DNA of 64,000 bases from assembly GCA_040220135.1 (NCBI GenBank), contig JAVJTT010000013.1:1-64000 (forward strand), given 5' to 3'. Below are positions 60,632 through 64,000 of the stretch, one piece after another. A program made the translations under genes and the position numbers. Below the pieces are notes generated by a model. It was given only the letters and a program-made list of their open reading frames with translations, was not told where the DNA came from and ran no database searches. The first letter of the stretch is position 1. The number at the start of each line of letters is the position of its first letter. The stretch is from CAJXMH01 sp040220135 (GTDB taxonomy: Bacteria; Bacteroidota; Bacteroidia; Flavobacteriales_E; Vicingaceae).

Positions 60632-61774
60632 TTGAAACGAATAAAAATTCACGATAAAGTCTTCAAGCCATATTTATCCGAAGGGAAGATACAGGCCGCA
60701 ATTGAAGCAGTAGCTCAGAAATTACATCATCAATACATTGGTAAACAGCCGGTTTTTATTGGTGTGCTAAACGGTAGTTTTTACTTTGCCGCAGACCTCT
60801 TGAAACGCATTGATTTTGAATGTGAAGTTTCTTTTGTGAAGGTGGCTTCTTACCAAGGCACCAAGAGCACCGGGAATGTGCGTCAGCTTATTGGATTAGA
60901 CCAACGCATACAAGATCGCCATGTAATTGTTATTGAAGATATAGTAGATACCGGAAATACCATAGAAGCGGTAACCGAGCAAATCAATAACATGGGCGCA
61001 AAGTCAATTGCCGTAACAACCCTCTTGTTTAAACCGGAAGTGTACGAGAAGCAAGTTCCTATTGACTATCCTGCTATTGAAATTTCACCGGAATTTGTAG
61101 TGGGCTATGGTCTAGACTATGATGGTTTGGGAAGAAACTTGAATGAAATTTACATTCTCTCAGAAGAACAAAGTATTAAAGAAAATAAAGAAATGTTGAA
61201 CATTGTATTATTTGGCCCTCCAGGTGCTGGAAAAGGAACTCAGGCTGTTAAATTAAAGGAAGAGTATAATTTAACCCACCTTTCTACCGGAGATATTCTC
61301 CGAAATGAAATTAAAAATGACTCTGAGCTTGGTGCTAAAGCAAAAGCATTCATGGACAAAGGAGAGTTGGTTCCTGATGAGCTTGTGATTGACATGATCG
61401 AAAAATGCCTGCAAAAATACAGTGATTCCAAAGGGTTTATTTTCGATGGCTTTCCGCGAACAACCGAACAAGCAAGAGCTTTGGATAGTTTATTGCAGAA
61501 ATACGATACCGAAATTGACACTATGTTGTCTTTAGAGGTTGACGATGAGGAATTAGTAGCTCGAATTGTACAGAGAGGGAGAGATTCAGGGAGAGAAGAT
61601 GATAAAAATGAGTCAGTTATTTTTAATCGGATTATAACCTACAATAAGAAAACAGCGCCTTTGAAAAACTATTACAGCGAACAAGATAAATACCATTCTA
61701 TCAATGGAGTAGGGGATGTTGAAGATGTCTTCGGCAGGTTGAAAACTTCAATCGAAGAACTAAACTCTAATTAG
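60632..61774 (+). CDS. adk: Fusion of hypoxanthine phosphoribosyltransferase and adenylate kinase
   Basis: Two full enzymes in one frame. From the TTG at 60632 the protein has 380 residues. The HPRT half (about 1-180) starts MKRIKIHDKVF and has the PRPP loop VIVIEDIVDTGNTIEAV. The adenylate kinase half (about 188-380) has GPPGAGKGTQ, STGDILRNEI, DGFPRTTEQA and a short LID without a zinc site (RGRDSGREDD). No ATG precedes the HPRT start, so a TTG is inferred; an ATG at 61193 could also produce free adenylate kinase. The fusion combines purine salvage with nucleotide balance, and hpt and adk are neighbours in many relatives. Confidence 0.93.
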   Translation: MKRIKIHDKVFKPYLSEGKIQAAIEAVAQKLHHQYIGKQPVFIGVLNGSFYFAADLLKRIDFECEVSFVKVASYQGTKSTGNVRQLIGLDQRIQDRHVIVIEDIVDTGNTIEAVTEQINNMGAKSIAVTTLLFKPEVYEKQVPIDYPAIEISPEFVVGYGLDYDGLGRNLNEIYILSEEQSIKENKEMLNIVLFGPPGAGKGTQAVKLKEEYNLTHLSTGDILRNEIKNDSELGAKAKAFMDKGELVPDELVIDMIEKCLQKYSDSKGFIFDGFPRTTEQARALDSLLQKYDTEIDTMLSLEVDDEELVARIVQRGRDSGREDDKNESVIFNRIITYNKKTAPLKNYYSEQDKYHSINGVGDVEDVFGRLKTSIEELNSN

Positions 61775-63438
61775 AATTTTAAACCGGCGATGAGAATATC
61801 GTCGATCTGTTCTTCGTTTTTCATCCAATCGTTGATGGCATTTTTTACAATCCTGCCTTGTTCGGCCATGGAAAGGTGACAAATGTTTTTAATCATTTCA
61901 CCAACATTTCGCGTCATGAACTTTTTGCCTCTTGGCCCGCCAAATTGATCAGGGTAACCGTCCGAAAAAAGGTAAAAACAATCCCCTTTTTCAATTTTGA
62001 TTCTATGGGTGGTAAACTGTTTTCTTCTTCGTGAAATTCCACCAATGGAGAATTTATCACCTTTTATAACTTGCAGTTCTCCATCTTTAGTGTAATAAAG
62101 TGGTCGCATGGCGCCGGCATATTCTATTTTTTGCTGTTCGTAATTCACCGAAACAATGCCAAGCTCCATGCCATCCTTGCTGTTTTTATCGTGCGCGGCA
62201 TTCTGATTCAAGGCAATTTTTACTCTTTTATCTAACTCTTTTAGGATAACTCCGGGGTCGGTGATTTTTTGGTCAGAAACGATTTCGTTTAATTGCGTGT
62301 ATCCAATAATTGACATAAAAGCACCGGGAACTCCATGTCCTGTGCAGTCCACCACGGCAAAAAGCGGTTTTTTCTTGCTGTATTCAAACCAGTAAAAATC
62401 GCCACTGACGATGTCTTTGGGAGCATAATAAATAAAAGAGTCGTCAAAGTGCTCTTTTACTTTTTGAGTCGAGGGTAAGATAGAAGCTTGAATCCGCTTT
62501 GCATAGTTTATGCTTTCAGTAATTTCTTTGTTTTGTTCCTCTACTTTCTCTTTTTCCTCTAACAACATATTCGTTCTGCTGTCCACTTTTTCTTCCAGTG
62601 TAGCATTTAAATGTTGCAATTCTTTGTTTGCCTGGTCTAGATCTTCCAGACTTTTAATTAAGGCTTCTTCAGCTTTCTTCTTGGCTGTTATGTCTTTAAT
62701 AATTCCCTGATAGCCAATAACTCTGCCTAATTCATCGTGAATTACAATGGTGCTGAGCAAGCAATTTAAAATGCTTTTTTGATCTTTTTTTAATAACTCA
62801 ACTTCGTAATCGGAGACTTCACCTTCAATTGCTAGCCGATTTTTGAGCTGCTCTCTGTCTTTTCCGTCAATGTATAAGTCTGCTACTTTTAGGTTGTTAA
62901 TGTCTTCCATGGAGTAGCCGAAAAGCGATAATCCCGCGGGATTGATGTCAATAAAGTCACCATCTACGGTAGACATGTAAATGGCATCTTTAGAGCGCAT
63001 GAAGAGTTCGCGGTATTTTTCTTCGCTTCTGCGCAGCTCTTCTTCGGTGCGCTTTCTTTCTATGGCGTAAGAAATAGAGCGACTCAACACATTTTCATTG
63101 AGCTGGCTTTTAATTAAAAAGTCCTGAGCACCTTTTTTAACTGCATTCTTCCCAACAAGGTCATCTTCAATCTCTGTCAGTACAATAAAGGGAATATCTG
63201 GGAAAGCGTGAAAAAGATCGTTGAAGGTATGTATCCCAAAACTATCTGGTAAGAAGAGGTTGAGTAGAATTAAGTCAATCTCATTTTTTCGAATTAGATT
63301 GACTGCTTCAGCCAAGTTCCCGGCATGAAGAATATCAAAGTCAAATACTTCTGATTCGGCCAACATCTCACCAAGAGTCAATGCGTCTGACTCTGAGCTT
63401 TCTATAATAAGAATGCCTATTTCATCGAGTTTTACCAA
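61771..63438 (-). CDS. REC-PAS-coiled-coil-PP2C/SpoIIE phosphatase with Asn at the phosphoacceptor site
   Basis: The 555 residues have a receiver-like domain (1-125), a PAS domain (about 135-255), a coiled coil (about 255-325) and a PP2C/SpoIIE phosphatase (about 330-555). Phosphatase motifs are SGDFYWFEY, AVVDCTGHGVPGAFMSIIG and FSDGYPDQFGG. The receiver lacks the phosphoacceptor Asp: the site reads DLILLNLFLPDS, with Asn60. The conserved lysine remains (DFLIKSQ). It cannot be phosphorylated in the normal way. The gene ends four bases over the adk stop and lies between adk and obgE on the opposite strand. Confidence 0.9.
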   Translation of the reverse strand: MVKLDEIGILIIESSESDALTLGEMLAESEVFDFDILHAGNLAEAVNLIRKNEIDLILLNLFLPDSFGIHTFNDLFHAFPDIPFIVLTEIEDDLVGKNAVKKGAQDFLIKSQLNENVLSRSISYAIERKRTEEELRRSEEKYRELFMRSKDAIYMSTVDGDFIDINPAGLSLFGYSMEDINNLKVADLYIDGKDREQLKNRLAIEGEVSDYEVELLKKDQKSILNCLLSTIVIHDELGRVIGYQGIIKDITAKKKAEEALIKSLEDLDQANKELQHLNATLEEKVDSRTNMLLEEKEKVEEQNKEITESINYAKRIQASILPSTQKVKEHFDDSFIYYAPKDIVSGDFYWFEYSKKKPLFAVVDCTGHGVPGAFMSIIGYTQLNEIVSDQKITDPGVILKELDKRVKIALNQNAAHDKNSKDGMELGIVSVNYEQQKIEYAGAMRPLYYTKDGELQVIKGDKFSIGGISRRRKQFTTHRIKIEKGDCFYLFSDGYPDQFGGPRGKKFMTRNVGEMIKNICHLSMAEQGRIVKNAINDWMKNEEQIDDILIAGLKF

Positions 63439-63656
63439 CTTAAATTTTGAATTCTTTTAGCCCCTTCAGCAAGACTAATTGACCCAAATATAATGTTAAA
63501 TCAAGCTGCGTTTAGTTTTCAATGCTACTTATTCGATTAAATAGATACAGAAGTAGATGATTGTTGAATTTGACAAGATTAAATTTGGCTTATGAAGGTT
63601 AAAAATGACGATTAATTCATTCGAGCTAGAAGTTGAGCCAACTCTCTTATTTGAAT

Positions 63657-63664
63657 TACCTTTG
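63657..63664 (+). promoter_or_regulatory. Putative obgE promoter
   Basis: TACCTTTG (TAnnTTTG) with TTG at 63633-63635, 21 bases upstream, as a -33 candidate. The ATG at 63673 is nine bases past the element, so the leader would be very short. Confidence 0.5.
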
Positions 63665-63672
63665 TTGCCATT

Positions 63673-64000
63673 ATGTCCAATCCAAACTTTATTGATTACG
63701 TTAAAATCTGTTGCCGTTCCGGAAAAGGCGGAGCAGGCTCTCATCATCTGCATCGCGACCGTTTAACCGCTAAAGGCGGCCCGGATGGGGGAGATGGTGG
63801 TCGTGGAGGACACATTATTATTCGGGGGAATAGCCAGTTGTGGACCTTGCTGCATCTCAAGTACCAAAAGCATATTATTGCTGGTGTAGGAGAGAATGGC
63901 GGTCCAAGTCAAAGCAGTGGAAAGCAAGGAGAAGATCGAATTGTTGAAGTGCCTATAGGTACGGTAGCAAAAGATGCTGAAAGCGGAAAACAACTGATTG
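63673..64000 (+). CDS. obgE: GTPase Obg, N-terminal part, cut by the window end
   Basis: The first 109 residues start MSNPNFIDYVKICCRSGKGG and include the glycine-rich Obg fold: KGGPDGGDGGRGGHI and QGEDRIVEVPIGTV. The GTPase domain lies beyond the window. Obg acts in ribosome assembly and stress signalling. The neighbouring hpt-adk gene is in the same direction, as in relatives, but here a convergent phosphatase gene lies between. Confidence 0.95.
   Translation, partial: MSNPNFIDYVKICCRSGKGGAGSHHLHRDRLTAKGGPDGGDGGRGGHIIIRGNSQLWTLLHLKYQKHIIAGVGENGGPSQSSGKQGEDRIVEVPIGTVAKDAESGKQLI

Noticed and set aside
1..64000. tRNA, rRNA, prophage or complete insertion sequence
   Set aside because: No tRNA cloverleaf, rRNA segment, transposase or phage structural gene could be recognised by reading; the only mobile element seen is the intron end.

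Overview
The window reads as chromosomal DNA of a marine Bacteroidota bacterium, most likely a member of the order Flavobacteriales. The evidence is: a short primary sigma factor without region 1.1; many putative promoters of the Bacteroidota form TAnnTTTG, most often exactly TACTTTTG; several secreted proteins with type IX secretion (T9SS) C-terminal domains; porT next to menG/ubiE; the order parA-parB-DUF5683-dapB-lepB; a fused hpt-adk gene upstream of obgE; and a proteorhodopsin with a Brp/Blh carotene-cleaving enzyme. Genus-level assignment is not possible from the sequence alone.

Layout. 1-134 is the 3' end of a group II intron (domains V and VI), which runs into a small AT-rich accessory pair (membrane protein and trypsin-like protease lipoprotein, 126-2005). 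2006-2340 holds no confident gene, only an attC-like hairpin, a LacI-type palindrome and a strong terminator. 2341-8585 is leftward housekeeping: rpe, rpoD, pnp, rpsO, accD and a class I aldolase. 8678-13303 has a TamL-like Omp85 lipoprotein, a SpoU rRNA methyltransferase and a FAD protein. 13404-25850 is a rightward block of secreted proteins: a T9SS nuclease-like protein, two more secreted proteins, a surface-type lipoprotein, a TonB receptor, a PorV-like barrel and a beta-propeller lipoprotein.

25852-27915 pairs a PP2C/SpoIIE phosphatase and a small partner with a divergent LuxR regulator. 28096-31046 is a rightward operon with cytochrome-c-like lipoproteins, YceI and DUF5777. 31201-36516 runs leftward and contains a predicted nitric oxide signalling operon: H-NOX, a hybrid histidine kinase and two LytTR regulators. 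36576-43438 is conserved core (porT, menG, lepB, dapB, DUF5683, parB, parA, UPF0173 hydrolase). 43575-51731 has an FMN reductase, truA, an ABC exporter and two large repeat-rich T9SS proteins. 51834-54668 is the proline operon proC-proB-proA.

55392-57115 is the light-driven pair proteorhodopsin plus blh, separated by a UUCG hairpin terminator or attenuator. 57119-60507 is purK-purE followed by a beta-barrel protein and a PLP dehydratase. 60632-64000 holds the hpt-adk fusion, a convergent REC-PAS-PP2C protein and the start of obgE.

The most interesting parts are the NO-sensing operon, the TonB/PorV/lipoprotein secretion-like module, the recurrence of receiver domains that lack key residues around PP2C phosphatases, and the rhodopsin/blh pair.
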